Shown: piece by piece, positions 34,792 through 45,866 of the stretch
How the letters are laid out: each line of letters opens with the position of its first letter
Position numbering within the stretch: position 1 is the stretch's first letter
Source: Misgurnus anguillicaudatus
Lineage: Eukaryota; Chordata; Actinopteri; Cypriniformes; Cobitidae
NCBI RefSeq assembly: GCF_027580225.2
Contig: NC_073346.2
Coordinates: 2,127,001 to 2,191,000 of the forward strand
Reading direction: 5' to 3'
DNA length: 64,000 nucleotides
Translations under genes and position numbers: made by a program
Notes under the pieces: generated by a model
Seen by the model: the letters and a program-made list of their open reading frames with translations, nothing else
Databases searched by the model: none
Told to the model about the DNA's origin: nothing

Positions 34792-35795
34792 GTGATCAGT
34801 ATATACGGTTAAAGGACACTGAGCACCCACTTACCAGAGTTTCCACTCTTGCAGGGTGAGTTTGATGGCAAGGAGTTCTCGATTCCTATATCATAATTTA
34901 CCTCCGCCGGGGTGAACTTTATGGAGAAGTCGGCACATGATTGGAGTACATTAGTCTTGCTATGGGGTTGTGACAGGATGGCACTTACAATGGTAGTGGA
35001 TGCGTCAACCTCAACTGTAAAAGAGAGATGTGGATCTGAATTGAGTGAAGGGCTTGTGTGAAGGCTTCTTTCAGTTCTTCGAAGGACTTCGTAGCTAAGG
35101 GGCTCCAGGTCAGGGACTTCGGTTTACCTCGAAGAAGTGAGGGGAGTGAAAATCAGGCTGAAGTTATTAATGAAACAAATGTAGAAGTTTGCAAAACCCA
35201 GAAATCTTTGAAGTTCCTTGATGGTGCGGGGAATGGGCCGGTCATGGATGGCTTTCACCTTTACCTCGTCCATGGAGATCCTGTTGGAGGAGACGTTGTA
35301 ACCCAAGAGGGGTGGAATTCACATTTCTCCGCCTTGCGGTACAGATGGTGTTCACAGAGCTTGTAGAGAACAGCTGAAACATGCTGGATGTGTTCTAGTA
35401 AGGATTTGGAGAAGAAGAGTATATCATTGATGGAGACTATTACGAATTGTCCAAAGGAATCACCAAATATTCATAGTGGCCACAATATTCAATATTCATA
35501 GTAGGGGTCACAAAAGCTGTCTTCCAATCATCTCCCGGGTGGATCCTGACTAAATTATAGGCACTTCTTAGATTGAGTTTTGTGAATATCTTATAACCTT
35601 GAAGCTGTTCTAGGGTGGCTGGGACGAGGTGAAGGGGATAACGAAACTTACTGGTAATGTTGTTAAGTGCTCTATAATCAATGCAATGTCATAAGCCTGG
35701 TAGCCTTGTGAAGGAGCTTCCTTTATGTACTCCTTCATGGCCTTCTGTTCGGGTATTGACAGCAGATATATCCTTCATCTGGGCACTGGAAGGAG

Positions 35796-37046
35796 ATCAA
35801 TCACAAAAATAAAATTTTCTGTGTTAATTTGACTGTTAATACCACTGACACAAATGTGTGTGCATAAAATAATAAAAGCACACTGCATAAAAGCAAACGT
35901 GTGTGCATAAAATAAGAAAAACACACTGCATACTAGCGTGCTCACACGTGCTTACTATGGGACAGTGCACAGCACAGCAGGATCCCCTCGAGTCGGCATT
36001 GACTGAAGTGGTATGCTTTTTAAAGTTACTTTTTTAATTGTGTGTGTGCGTGTCAGCGAGATATGTGTCCTTTTTATACTTTGAGCACCTGCCCCTCCAA
36101 AGGTCTCTGCACAGCCCTGCAAATCACTGTAAAGCTTAAGCCATGCATATATGCTTAGAAAGTAACCTGTATTGCATTCAGAATTTTATAATAGTGTCAG
36201 AATGATTATTCAGCTGCATGTGTTTGAAAATGTGTGTTTAGATTTGCTTGTATGTGTTTTTCCTTGTTGCAGCAAACATGCATGGGGTAGTCTGAGTTAA
36301 ACTTATTGAGGCTTTAAGTTTCTTTACATCTTTAACATTTCCAAACACAATAAACAGAATGTTATTAAAGTTTTAATTAATAATCCCATTATATTTTGCA
36401 ATATATTGAACGTTTTTCCATTCACCACCTGGCATTCTGCTTAACAATGAACAAGGAACCACAATGAAGAAAGGGGGATACAACAAAAGGGTGACAAAAG
36501 AGTAATATTAGAAATTATTGGCTAAAAGTGAAGTCTTCAAAAGAATGCCATTACATAAAGTGTAATGTTTATGACATCATTTATTTTACTATCAAATTCT
36601 ATTTGAACATTTATTTGCATATTCGTTGGTCATGAGATGTGTGAAGAAATAATCTGTCTGGATTCTCTTGATGCACCTCTTGTACATGATTTCACAGGGG
36701 GTAAGATCATCAGAGAAGAGTTCGGTTTTGCTCTGTTTCTAGTTTACTTTGATCCGATGAATGCCGACAAACACCGGCATTTTATGTTTGCTGTTGGGTT
36801 AGAATAAACAAGTGTGTCTTTGTTTGTTGGTGTTTGTCTGATCAGTGTGAAATAGCATTTACACAAAGATATTCAATGACTTCAAAAACTTAAACTGTTA
36901 TATTACCTGCTCTTATTGTGTATTTTTGATCTGTTTGACAGCTGAGTATAAAAAAATGAGAAGATGGTGGTGAATTATGCCATACTTTACATGAACTTGA
37001 GTTGCATTTTTCTGTCATGTTCTTCTGTCTGTGACTTTTACATCTT

Positions 37047-37050
<4 letters not shown>
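35796..37050. other. Intergenic sequence with a short tandem duplication
   Basis: The words gtgtgcataaaataa and cacactgcata occur twice in order at about 35855-35890 and 35908-35942. Elsewhere it is AT-rich with no supported feature. Confidence 0.45.

Positions 37051-37085
<35 letters not shown>
37050..37085. repeat. (CT)n microsatellite
   Basis: About 17 CT dinucleotides, abutting the TTAA-flanked element that begins at 37105. Confidence 0.9.
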
Positions 37086-37087
<2 letters not shown>

Positions 37088-37104
37088 GAAATAATGCTTT
37101 TTAA

Positions 37105-38605
37105 AGGCACACCATGAAACTTTTTGGCCACTAGGGGGTGCTAGACATGTATTTTTCACTTCTAGCGCCCCTAGAGCCCACAAGCGCTGCAGCACTGTCG
37201 CAAAGGAAACTAAACTAAAAACTAAACATTTAAAACGCTAAACGATCAACATTTTGAGACAACAGGGAGAAACGCAGTCATGTTACAACTTTCTGATGAG
37301 GAACTCGTCGTGGCAGAAGCCATGTCTCAATCTGAAGGTTGCAGCCTCCAGATGTCGTATTTCTAAGCTGTATACGTCATCAAGACTGTCTTATTTCACA
37401 ATATTAACAATTACAAAGTTGACTATTATACTTAGTTAATCGTAAATTGTTGCAGTATGATTATGACTTGCGAATGTAATGCTCAGTTTACCTTAATAAA
37501 CCAGGCTTGATGACGTATGCGACCTGCATATTTGACCTCCGGAGGCTGCAGCCTTCCAATTGTGAAGCAATCAGAAATATTTCCTTGCCTTTTTGAAAGA
37601 AATATTGTTGCATCGTCTCTCTCTCCCTCGCCACCAGGATTTTCCGCAATGGCACTCGTTTTTCCTCTCTTTTGTGTGAAAAATTGTCGCTCCAAATCCA
37701 AGTAAACCGTGTTTAGGTCTGCCGCTTTGTAATACGTCACGCGAGTGACAGCGGAACGCAGCAAATGAGGAAGAGAGAAAGAGAGAAACGCTCGGATCTG
37801 ATTGGTGAATGAATAGGGTTTGGTTTTACATTGTGAGCAAGTTTGACTGCTATTATTGTTGCATCGTCTCTCTCTCCCTCGCCACCAGGATTTTCCGCAA
37901 TGGCACTCGTTTTTCCTCTCTTTTGTGTGAAAATTGTCGCTCCAAATCCAAGTAAACCGTGTTTAGGTCTGCCGCTTTGTAATACGTCACGCGAGTGACA
38001 GCGGAACGCAGCAAATGAGGAAGAGAGAAGAGAGAAACGCTCGGATCTGATTGATGAATGAATAGGGTTTGGTTTTATATTGTGAGCAAGTTTGACTGTT
38101 GTAGCATCCTGGATTGTAATGTAAATATCATAGACACAGTAAAAGAAAGGTAAATACGTGGACACAGCATCTGAATACAGCGAACTATAAGCAAGATAAT
38201 CGCCGTCATTTATAAAGAACATCGCATTTATGTATGAATCAAGAGTTTATATAAAAAAATTGCGAACCCGGGTCGCCCGTGTTATAGGTCCGTGACACTA
38301 AAATTGTGCCACGGAGTCACATACGGTAAGCTGCTCTCTACACTCCTTAAGTAGCCTCCAGCAAAATTCACGTTAAAAACAAATTGTGTGGAGGAAGTGA
38401 CGTATGCCGTAAAGCAGTCGAATTTTGTAGTTTTTATTGGTGCTCTGGTTCCTACCAGAAACCCTAAGTTTTAAAATACGAGTAAAAGTGATACAGACCC
38501 CGTCATGCTATGGTAGACATGTCATTCAACCTATTTAAAGTCGATGTCCTACCACAAGGGTCTTGAAAATTTATTATGAAGGTTGAAAAATTACATGGTG
38601 TCACT
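37105..38605. mobile_element. TTAA-flanked element (TIR aggcacaccatga) with internal duplications
   Basis: The left end aggcacaccatgaaac and the right end ttacatggtgtcact are imperfect inverted repeats, flanked by TTAA (37101-37104, 38606-38609). Inside are an inverted pair around ggctgcagcct (about 37330-37390 versus 37505-37560) and a 251-bp tandem duplication. No transposase is recognised. Confidence 0.65.
37604..38105. repeat. 251-bp tandem duplication
   Basis: Copy 1 starts attgttgcatcgtctctc at 37604 and copy 2 restarts with the same words at 37855. Only a few differences separate them (one A fewer in gtgaaaaattgtcg, agaaagag versus agaagag, ggtgaatg versus gatgaatg, ttttacattg versus ttttatattg). 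The low divergence indicates a recent duplication. Confidence 0.88.
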
Positions 38606-38652
38606 TTAAGTGGAAACGCTCCTTTAAAAAATTAAATGTAAAACAAAAACGT

Positions 38653-38765
38653 TTTATTTATGAAACGTAATAGAGTAAAAATTATGATAATATGCTTTGT
38701 AATGTATGTTTTCCAAAGAAAAACACGGATAAAATACAAATACTTGAAAAATACTTTTAAGTATT
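38653..38765. repeat. Interspersed repeat fragment, related to 8205-8320
   Basis: It shares agagtaaaaattatgat, tgtatgttttccaa and gataaaatac with the intronic fragment at 8205-8320 in the same orientation. The 5S array begins about 34 bp to the right. Confidence 0.5.
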
Positions 38766-38856
38766 AAGTAAAACCTCTGTTTGATAGAGACCCTATAAAC
38801 TCTGGCTAACAAAATCACAAAACGTACAGCGGGTGGCACACGCTCTATTTGGCAGC

Positions 38857-38891
38857 TATAAATACCACGTGTAGTAGCCTACGTCACGTGA
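38857..38891. promoter_or_regulatory. TATA / E-box cluster in the 5S spacer (representative copy)
   Basis: tataaata (38857-38864) is followed by cacgtg (38866-38871) and the palindrome tcacgtga (38884-38891). About 260 bp further right a perfect CRE, tgacgtca, occurs at about 39153-39160. The cluster recurs in each unit, with a small insertion (gcatagtg) in units right of 45.9 kb. A regulatory role is not shown. Confidence 0.35.
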
Positions 38892-39061
38892 CATCCATAC
38901 CTGTCCGGCTCTCCCAACGAACAAACAAACAAGACATCCGAAATGGGACAAAGTAACGAACAAGAGGACAGGGGAGAACAATAGGCGCCCCGAAGCTTTA
39001 CAAAACACAAACAATAATGTACTGTATGAGCGAAAGAACAAATAGGGTACATTATTTCAGC

Positions 39062-39087
39062 GCAAAAAAAAAAAAAAAAAAAAAAAA
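39062..39087. repeat. Poly(A) tract of the 5S spacer (first of eleven)
   Basis: A run of about 24-29 A follows ttatttcagcgc and precedes tctggcgaac in every spacer (for example 41021-41043, 48732-48759, 52701-52727). In the 46-kb unit the run is broken by a C. Its origin is unknown; it may mark the end of an old retroposed segment. Confidence 0.8.
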
Positions 39088-39445
39088 TCTGGCGAACGGG
39101 ATGGCGAATGGGCTTCGCATAATTCCTTGTAACTGGATTGGTATATGTATGAATGACGTCATCGGGATTCCCCAGAAACTGCCAATGAACGGATTTGAGA
39201 AAATTGCAGGTGCGGATCGCTGCAAACGGAGGAACGTAACAATAAATATCAATAAATAATTAAAAAGAAAATAAATTAAATAAATAAATAAATCGAAAAT
39301 TTAATGAATAAAAATAAATAAATTAATAATAAATGATAGTGTAAATGAAATACATACATAAATAAATAAATATATCAAGTAAAAAAAAATGAATAAATGT
39401 TTATAGATGGATGGATGAATGGATGGATGGATGGATGGATGGATG

Positions 39446-39543
<98 letters not shown>

Positions 39544-39552
39544 AAGATAGAA

Positions 39553-39596
<44 letters not shown>

Positions 39597-40143
39597 AAAC
39601 CACGCCAGCTTTTAGTCACAGCACTCATTCATCGAAAATGAAAAGTCTTTGCTAAATAGTGCTAATAACAGATACGCAAAAATATTTGACAGCTTTGTAA
39701 AGAGTGCACGTTGTAATGGTGTTAACAACTGCTTATGATTTATGCAGTGTCTCTTTAACCCGGCCCCTGTCCTATACAGAGGAGCAAACGAATGGGGCTG
39801 ATTTAACTAAACTAACTTTTGCCCTTCAAAGAACAGACCATGCAGCACATACGCTCGTTCTTCCACGTGAATGGCGTCAAATCACCTGCAACACAGCGCT
39901 CTGTTAATGAGCGCTCCTCTGCCCCGTGCTGCTGTGGGCAGTGAGCAAAAAGCCAAAAATGAAGCCTCTGACCGCCCCCTGGTGGGGGAAGGGAAAATGA
40001 CGAGACTGAGCCGGCCCTTTGGCACACAGAAACGGAGAAGAGACGAGCCAATGCAGAGCACCGAAAGCAAAGGCACCAGTCGGCGCAAAAGGAGAAAAGC
40101 GAGCATGGGCGAAGGGCTTCCGGTACAGAGGAAGGAAAAGCAA

Positions 40144-40263
40144 AAGCTTACAGCACCTGGTATTCCCAGGCGGTCTCCCATCCAAGTACTAACCAGGCCC
40201 GACCCTGCTTAGCTTCCGAGATCGGACGAGATCGGGCGTGCTCAGGGTGGTATGGCCGTAAGC
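40144..40263 (-). rRNA. 5S rRNA: 5S ribosomal RNA, copy 1
   Basis: The 120-nt gene begins GCTTACGGCCATACCACCCT and ends GTGCTGTAAGCTT. The internal control region is intact: box A at nt 50-64 (AGCTAAGCAGGGTCG), the intermediate element near 67-72, and box C at 80-97 (TGGATGGGAGACCGCCTG). A TTAA-containing motif (TTTAAGAGG) starts at -30, a common upstream element of fish 5S genes. Termination T-runs lie at 40142-40145 and 40136-40139. RNA polymerase III makes this large-subunit rRNA. Confidence 0.97.
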
Positions 40264-40465
40264 GAGAGGTGCTGTCAAAACGGGCCTCTTAAACAACACC
40301 CATACGTGTGTAAGCTATTTAAATAAATAGATATAGATAGATAGATAAATAAATAAATAAATAATTAAACATAAAGTAAAACATTAAAACTGCAATAAAT
40401 AAAAGTTACGACCCAGAAGGGCAATGACAGGCATGTTTTATTAATGTTTTGTCCGGAGTAGTATG

Positions 40466-40980
40466 TGTTATGGAAAAAAGAAGACCCGGACGCAACAGAC
40501 ATCTAAAAGTGGTTTATTATACACAAATACAGGTGCAGGGCATGAGTCCGGTGAAAGGGGTAGTGGGAACAATATTTATTCATAGAAAGAGAACACGTAC
40601 ACAGTTGTGAGGGGAGAAGGGACAAGAGCCGTGCCACATAAAAAGCAACGAAAAAACCACTGCACACTCCAGCTATACGTAAGCTCTCTAATCTATCTAC
40701 AAAAGAAAATAATTATAGATAAATCTTCAGCGTCAGCCACGCCATAGCTAACCTACTCTGGCTAACAAAATCACAAAACGTACAGCGGGTGGCACACGCT
40801 CTATTTGGCAGCTATAAATACCACGTGTAGTAGCCTACGTCACGTGACATCCATACCTGTCCGGCTCTCCCAACGAACAAACAAACAAGACATCCGAAAT
40901 GGGACAAAGTAACGAACAAGAGGACAGGGGAGAACAATGGGCGCCCCGAAGCTTTACAAAACACAAACAATAATGTACTG
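40466..40980 (-). other. LTR-like conserved segment of the 5S spacer (representative copy)
   Basis: On the minus strand this segment has a TATTTATAG motif, then AATAAATATTG and AATAAACCAC, and ends GCGTCCGGGTCTTC...CCATAACA, an arrangement resembling the promoter, polyA signal and CA end of a fish Gypsy LTR. Both edges have the 5-mer gtatg on the plus strand, a possible target duplication, but the opposite end is not TG. It is repeated in every unit. It could be a solo LTR absorbed into the spacer, or coincidence. Confidence 0.35.
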
Positions 40981-41399
40981 TATGAGCGAAAGAACAAATA
41001 GGGTACATTATTTCAGCGCAAAAAAAAAAAAAAAAAAAAAAAATCTGGCGAACGGGATGGCGAATGGGCTTCGCATAATTCCTTGTAACTGGATTGGTAT
41101 ATGTATGAATGACGTCATCGGGATTCCCCAGAAACTGCCAATGAACGGATTTGAGAAAATTGCAGGTGCGGATCGCTGCAAACGGAGGAACGTAACAATA
41201 AATATCAATAAATAATTAAAAAGAAAATAAATTAAATAAATAAATAAATCGAAAATTTAATGAATAAAAATAAATAAATTAATAATAAATGATAGTGTAA
41301 ATGAAATACATACATAAATAAATAAATATATCAAGTAAAAAAATGAATAAATGTTTATAGATGGATGGATGAATGGATGGATGGATGGATGGATGGATG

Positions 41400-41481
<82 letters not shown>

Positions 41482-41490
41482 AAGATAGAA

Positions 41491-41548
<58 letters not shown>

Positions 41549-42095
41549 AAACCACGCCAGCTTTTAGTCACAGCACTCATTCATCGAAAATGAAAAGTCT
41601 TTGCTAAATAGTGCTAATAACAGATACGCAAAAATATTTGACAGCTTTGTAAAGAGTGCACGTTGTAATGGTGTTAACAACTGCTTATGATTTATGCAGT
41701 GTCTCTTTAACCCGGCCCCTGTCCTATACAGAGGAGCAAACGAATGGGGCTGATTTAACTAAACTAACTTTTGCCCTTCAAAGAACAGACCATGCAGCAC
41801 ATACGCTCGTTCTTCCACGTGAATGGCGTCAAATCACCTGCAACACAGCGCTCTGTTAATGAGCGCTCCTCTGCCCCGTGCTGCTGTGGGCAGTGAGCAA
41901 AAAGCCAAAAATGAAGCCTCTGACCGCCCCCTGGTGGGGGAAGGGAAAATGACGAGACTGAGCCGGCCCTTTGGCACACAGAAACGGAGAAGAGACGAGC
42001 CAATGCAGAGCACCGAAAGCAAAGGCACCAGTCGGCGCAAAAGGAGAAAAGCGAGCATGGGCGAAGGGCTTCCGGTACAGAGGAAGGAAAAGCAA

Positions 42096-42103
42096 AAGCT
42101 TAC
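42096..42103 (-). pseudogene. 3' stub of the split 5S gene
   Basis: Only aagcttac (the last 8 nt of the gene, on the plus strand) remains before unrelated DNA begins at 42104. The terminator T-runs downstream are retained (42094-42097). The rest of this gene is at 45867-45968; 10 bp (agcacctggt) are missing between them. Confidence 0.85.
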
Positions 42104-42109
42104 CGGCAG

Positions 42110-42210
42110 CCGTCCAATGGTTGAGCAGAGCTGAGCAGAGCTGAGCAGCGATCAGCCAATGGTTGAGCAATGCTGAGCAGAGCTCGGCGCTCAACGGACC
42201 AATCATTGAG
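42110..42210 (+). promoter_or_regulatory. CCAAT-box cluster and short tandem repeats at the left end of the insertion
   Basis: ccaat occurs at 42114-42118, 42156-42160 and 42199-42203, with gagcagagct repeated between. It lies 80-175 bp upstream of the first candidate ATG (42288), a plausible position for a TATA-less pol II promoter. The link to transcription is inference. Confidence 0.45.
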
Positions 42211-42287
42211 CGAGGATCGGAAAACGTCATCTAATTTATTCAGGACTAGTAAATATTCACATTTGGATTCGTTGTCATTGAGGACCG

Positions 42288-43419
42288 ATGGACTGTGTTT
42301 GTTTACTCGCAGGTACGTTTGTTATAATTATGTGCTAAGTTATAAATGAAACGCGATATATTTTTTAATAATTTGCCTGATATTTAAGGTTTTACATGAT
42401 AATATCTCATTAGCGCCGTACTGAGACCACCGATTGACTAGGCTAGCACCACTTGTTTACATCAAAATAGCTAGGTTTGATCTCTGAAATGCGTTTTAAA
42501 TGCGACCAGACTATTCATTTTACATGTTGAGACCTTGACAAATGTACTACTAATGTGTGGACTCGAAATGTAGAGCTTAAATATGCTTATATTAAATAAT
42601 ATATACTATATATTAACCGAATGCATTGGAAATGAATTAACGAGCTACCAATCGCCGATGAAATGACCTGAAATTCCCTGGAAATACTTCAAAAACGTCA
42701 TCAGACACTCTAGCTCACGTCTTAAGACCATAGAGATGTTGTTACAATAGTGTGGAGTTAAAATTCGATGTGTAAATATGCTTTAGAAGTGTAAAGATGT
42801 TAATGATCAATGTGATCATATGGAACAGACTGATTGTTGATAAACACCACACAATGAATGTTCTGCTTTGTTTTTATAGATTCTCAAGGGAAGATCTACA
42901 ACAACGGTCAGGGCACCGTGCAGTACGTCACCATCGTGCTGAATGAGTGGGGTCAGTTCTTGACCACAGTGGTGCTGTCCGGGTCCGAGAGGTGTTACGT
43001 ACGCATGGCCAGAGGTCTGGTCGCCCGCTTTTGCCGGGCCAACGCTCCTGCTCCAAAGGGTGTGTATGTGGATAACAACTGTGGTCGGTGAGTTCAATAG
43101 CAGTTGAAACCTATGATGAAATGGATAATTAAACATCTAACACACCAACACAAAATTTCATAATATCATTTTCAGTGACAATGGATTCAGAGCAGCTCAG
43201 AAGAGCAAGTTTGGCTGCATGACGTACGCTCAGGCGGCGCAGGTGACCGAGGACAGTCGCCTCCTCTACCTCCTCCTCCAAGATGCTGAAGAACTGAGCA
43301 CCAGCCAAACAGCTCACCTCAGCCAGGTCACGGCTTCTTTGAAGGGACAGTATAAGAGGATTGCAGAGTTCGAGACGTCCCCATCCTCGGCGGTCTTGCC
43401 ATTTCACTGCCCAACTTAA
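42288..43419 (+). CDS. Predicted spliced 158-codon protein in the 5S insertion
   Basis: Three exons join in phase: 42288-42312 (ATG; donor CAG|GTACGT), 42880-43087 (acceptor tttatag; donor CG|GTGAGT) and from 43176 (acceptor ttttcag) to a stop at 43417-43419. The product starts MDCVCLLADSQGKIYNNGQG and includes RFCRANAPAPKGVYVDNNCG followed by DNGF. This recalls the large, multi-copy fish family of uncharacterised, possibly transposon-derived proteins with a YVDRDC-like motif; that link is from memory and tentative. It would be truncated relative to that family: exon 3 continues open in other frames to a donor at 43633 (GAG|GTAAGT). It could be a decaying copy. Confidence 0.45.
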
Positions 43420-43964
43420 ATACCAAGTCCATCTCATCTTTCACTGCCAGGGAGGAGAAAAATACTACGGGGCGACGGTACTGCCGAAGGGGATGCCTCA
43501 CCCGAAAGTGCTGTTGGATGCACCGTTCCCGGAAGCTCCTGTGCTGCCAACATCCCTCACAACACCAGACCGGCCTCAGGTCCAGTACCAGCATGTTCAT
43601 CATGAGGCTGGATGGGCGTGGTGAGAAGCGGAGGTAAGTTGTCATAAGCACTTTGTTTCACCTGTTGGCTGTGGAAAGCAAATCGCACACATCATAACAA
43701 TATTGTGGGGGGGGGGGATATATCACCCATCCATCCGTAGGCCCAAATGGTGGAAACCAACGGCAAACATTTATGCCTAAGATGGGAGGTGTCTATCAAC
43801 ATTGAATGAAGTTTGCTTAAACTTTAACATTGTAGTGAGTGAGTGAGACCATTAACCACTTGCATTGAGTGAAAACAAATAAGATCAGTTTCAGATTCTT
43901 TGTGCATGTGGCATTTCATATACAGTTTGCTTTGAGAGAATGAGAATAAAAATGTATGACATCC

Positions 43965-44025
43965 TAAAAGTGTGATCTCTGAAAATGGTGTGATCTCTGA
44001 AAAGTGTGATCTCTGAAAATGGTCT
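43965..44025. repeat. Short tandem repeat in the last intron of the inserted gene
   Basis: The unit gtgtgatctctgaaaa occurs three times in succession, with a variable tg spacer. Confidence 0.7.
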
Positions 44026-44175
44026 CGGTGGGAAGTCAACTGTGAATCGTAGAGAGTTGTTTTCCCGAGCCTTCATGGTGATCTCATGCTGTGCTCTTTG
44101 GGGAGGAGCTATCTTTATTCAGGAAATTACAATACTCCTTACAATACTCATTACATGTTTATTTTATATTTCCAG

Positions 44176-45485
44176 ATTATTTTTGAAGAGCCATAGCCTG
44201 TGCCTGCTGTGAACCGGCCCGTTCAGCCCATGGCATCATCCTCCTCCACTCGGCCAAGGCCTGCTGCGTCCACCCACCTCCAGCCAAAGCCTGCTGCGCC
44301 CACCTATGATCACCCCCTATGTCGACAGCACCCATACTGCTGGTTCTCCCCGCACAGCCACAGGCTCCCTCCATCCTGTTTCATGGGCCATCGTGCAGCC
44401 CGGAGCTTTGTACCTCCAGCACCAACAGTCAAGGGATTCATGCCTAACAAGTCTTTGCAGTCATGTGGGGCTTGCCACGTGCCTAATTGTGTTGGACATT
44501 GGAAGAGGTACACACCTTTCAAGGAAAAAGTGTCTGTAAGCACCCAGAAGATATTTTCCTACTGTCCATCCACTAGGAAATCCACCACCTCTGGGTTTGA
44601 CAATGTGCTGTACGAGTTGGAAAAGAGGAGAACTGTGTAAATAACTTACCTGGGTGATGCCACTTCTCCTGTGCCATCTGTAGGAGAGAGAAAGAGGCTT
44701 GTTTGTTGTTTTAAAGTGCTTCAGCAAGTACAATCTATTGATTTATATAGTTCAAAAGTAAACAAAATGCACTTTACAGTTTTACTTAAGAATATTCTTG
44801 TGTTTGTTTTTGATTATTATTTATGTTGCTGTTTTAGTGCACTTTATAGTATCTTTATTTATACAAACATGTTCTGGCCTATGTTCAATGTCAAGGCCAA
44901 TCTAACCTCATTAATTTTAACCTTAATCAGTTTACATACCCTTTAATGGTTGTTCATGTTCAGATAATCTGTGTTTTTGTCATGCGTGTTGTTTGTCTTT
45001 GTCAGCTTCATGACTTTGTGATGTTTGTATGTCTTTGTCTGTTTCATGTTTAACAAAAGTTTGCCAAAGAAAACACACAAAAAAATTTAAGAGACAGGAA
45101 TGGCTTGAGCCTTTATTTGTTGATTGGTGACCTGAGTCTTTGGATAATCCTGTTCTTTATTGGGCTTTTGCCTGTACAAACCAATTGTTTATTTTTATCT
45201 TAAGTACAAGTTTGTGTTTTTAACTGTTAAGTGTTTTTGGTTATTATTAATGTTATTTATGTGTGTGTGTCCTTGTGATTTTTGTATGTCAGCTCCATGT
45301 TTAATTAATGTTTGCAAATGGTAGTAAATGTTTGTCTCTCGTCTTGTCTCGTGTTCTCGCTCGTAGATCTGTACCTTGTTGTGGTGAGAGAGCTTTAAAC
45401 TAAACAGATCTTGTTTACTTGTGTTTTCATGCATTGCTTTTTAAATGAAACACATTCTGGGTGAAAAATAAAAGTTGTAAAGGTA
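44176..45485 (+). pseudogene. Terminal exon of the inserted gene, with Cys-rich ORF and 3' UTR
   Basis: The exon follows the acceptor tatttccag. A frame open from 44197 to 44640 (preceded by an in-frame TAG at 44194) encodes a Pro/Ala/Ser-rich segment and then LQSCGACHVPNCVGHWKRYT, a possible zinc knuckle, and QKIFSYCPSTRKSTT. The upstream stop prevents a continuous reading from exon 3, so this is probably a broken or alternatively framed part of the gene. A long AT-rich 3' UTR ends at AATAAA (45467-45472). Confidence 0.4.
45467..45472 (+). promoter_or_regulatory. Polyadenylation signal AATAAA of the inserted gene
   Basis: gtgaaaaataaaagttgtaaa lies about 830 nt after the last open frame and is followed by GT/T-rich sequence (agtgtgttggagtctctgtcctgt), as expected of a real cleavage site. 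Confidence 0.6.
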
Positions 45486-45866
45486 TTTAAAGTGTGTTGG
45501 AGTCTCTGTCCTGTATGCTTGGGTTTCAGAAGGGGTGGGATAGTGTAAAATAAAACACATCAAAGCAAGTAGAAGTCTTCCAGACAAAGAGAGTGCACTG
45601 ATACATTACAACCTTTCTTAATTCAGTCCAAAAAAATAACACTTTTTCACTTGACTGTATGAATCTCATCAGTTACATCAACTCAAACTATGAAAATAAT
45701 AAACAACATATTCAACAGATTAGTGGATTTTAATAAACTAGGCCTGTAAATTTACAATTTCTGTAAATAACACTTAAGTACGTTAACCAGCGTTGGCGCC
45801 ATCTGCTTTGATCACTTTCGATCGATCCCTAGGTTGAGCAATATGTACTTGCAGGGGTCATGAGCC

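Larger units (their letters stand above)
32560..35795 (-). pseudogene. Decayed Ty3/Gypsy retrotransposon pol
   Basis: The order on the minus strand is reverse transcriptase (35.8-35.1 kb; MKEYIKEA, then the conserved [17 protein letters not shown] region in broken frames, and [11 protein letters not shown]), RNase H (about 35.0-33.5 kb; [31 protein letters not shown]), then integrase (33.47-32.56 kb; GCTVCAITK zinc region, [21 protein letters not shown], and a C-terminal part with [10 protein letters not shown]). Frameshifts, stops and a deletion near 35.7 kb make it inactive. No gag, protease or LTRs are seen at either end. Elements at 32694-32931 and 33865-34791 interrupt it. Confidence 0.88.
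42104..45866 (+). mobile_element. 3.76-kb insertion into a 5S rRNA gene, carrying a spliced gene
   Basis: Array sequence stops at cttac|cggcag and resumes at gagcc|attccc, inside the 5S gene. The insertion replaced 10 bp of it, and no target duplication or inverted termini are visible. The block carries, in plus orientation, three CCAAT boxes (42114-42203), exons ending at consensus donors, and a polyA signal at 45467. Its base composition differs from the spacer. The mechanism is unclear: an imprecise transposition, or a segmental insertion by end joining. A site-specific 5S-targeting retroelement is not supported, because there is no reverse transcriptase and the gene has introns. Confidence 0.8.

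Noticed and set aside
43129..43651. Minus-strand frames of 102 and 107 codons in the insertion
   Set aside because: They are antisense to the exon with consensus splice sites on the plus strand, and have no splice or domain support.
42104..45866. A 5S-targeting non-LTR retrotransposon
   Set aside because: No reverse transcriptase or endonuclease motifs and no poly(A)-bounded end are present, and the cargo contains introns.
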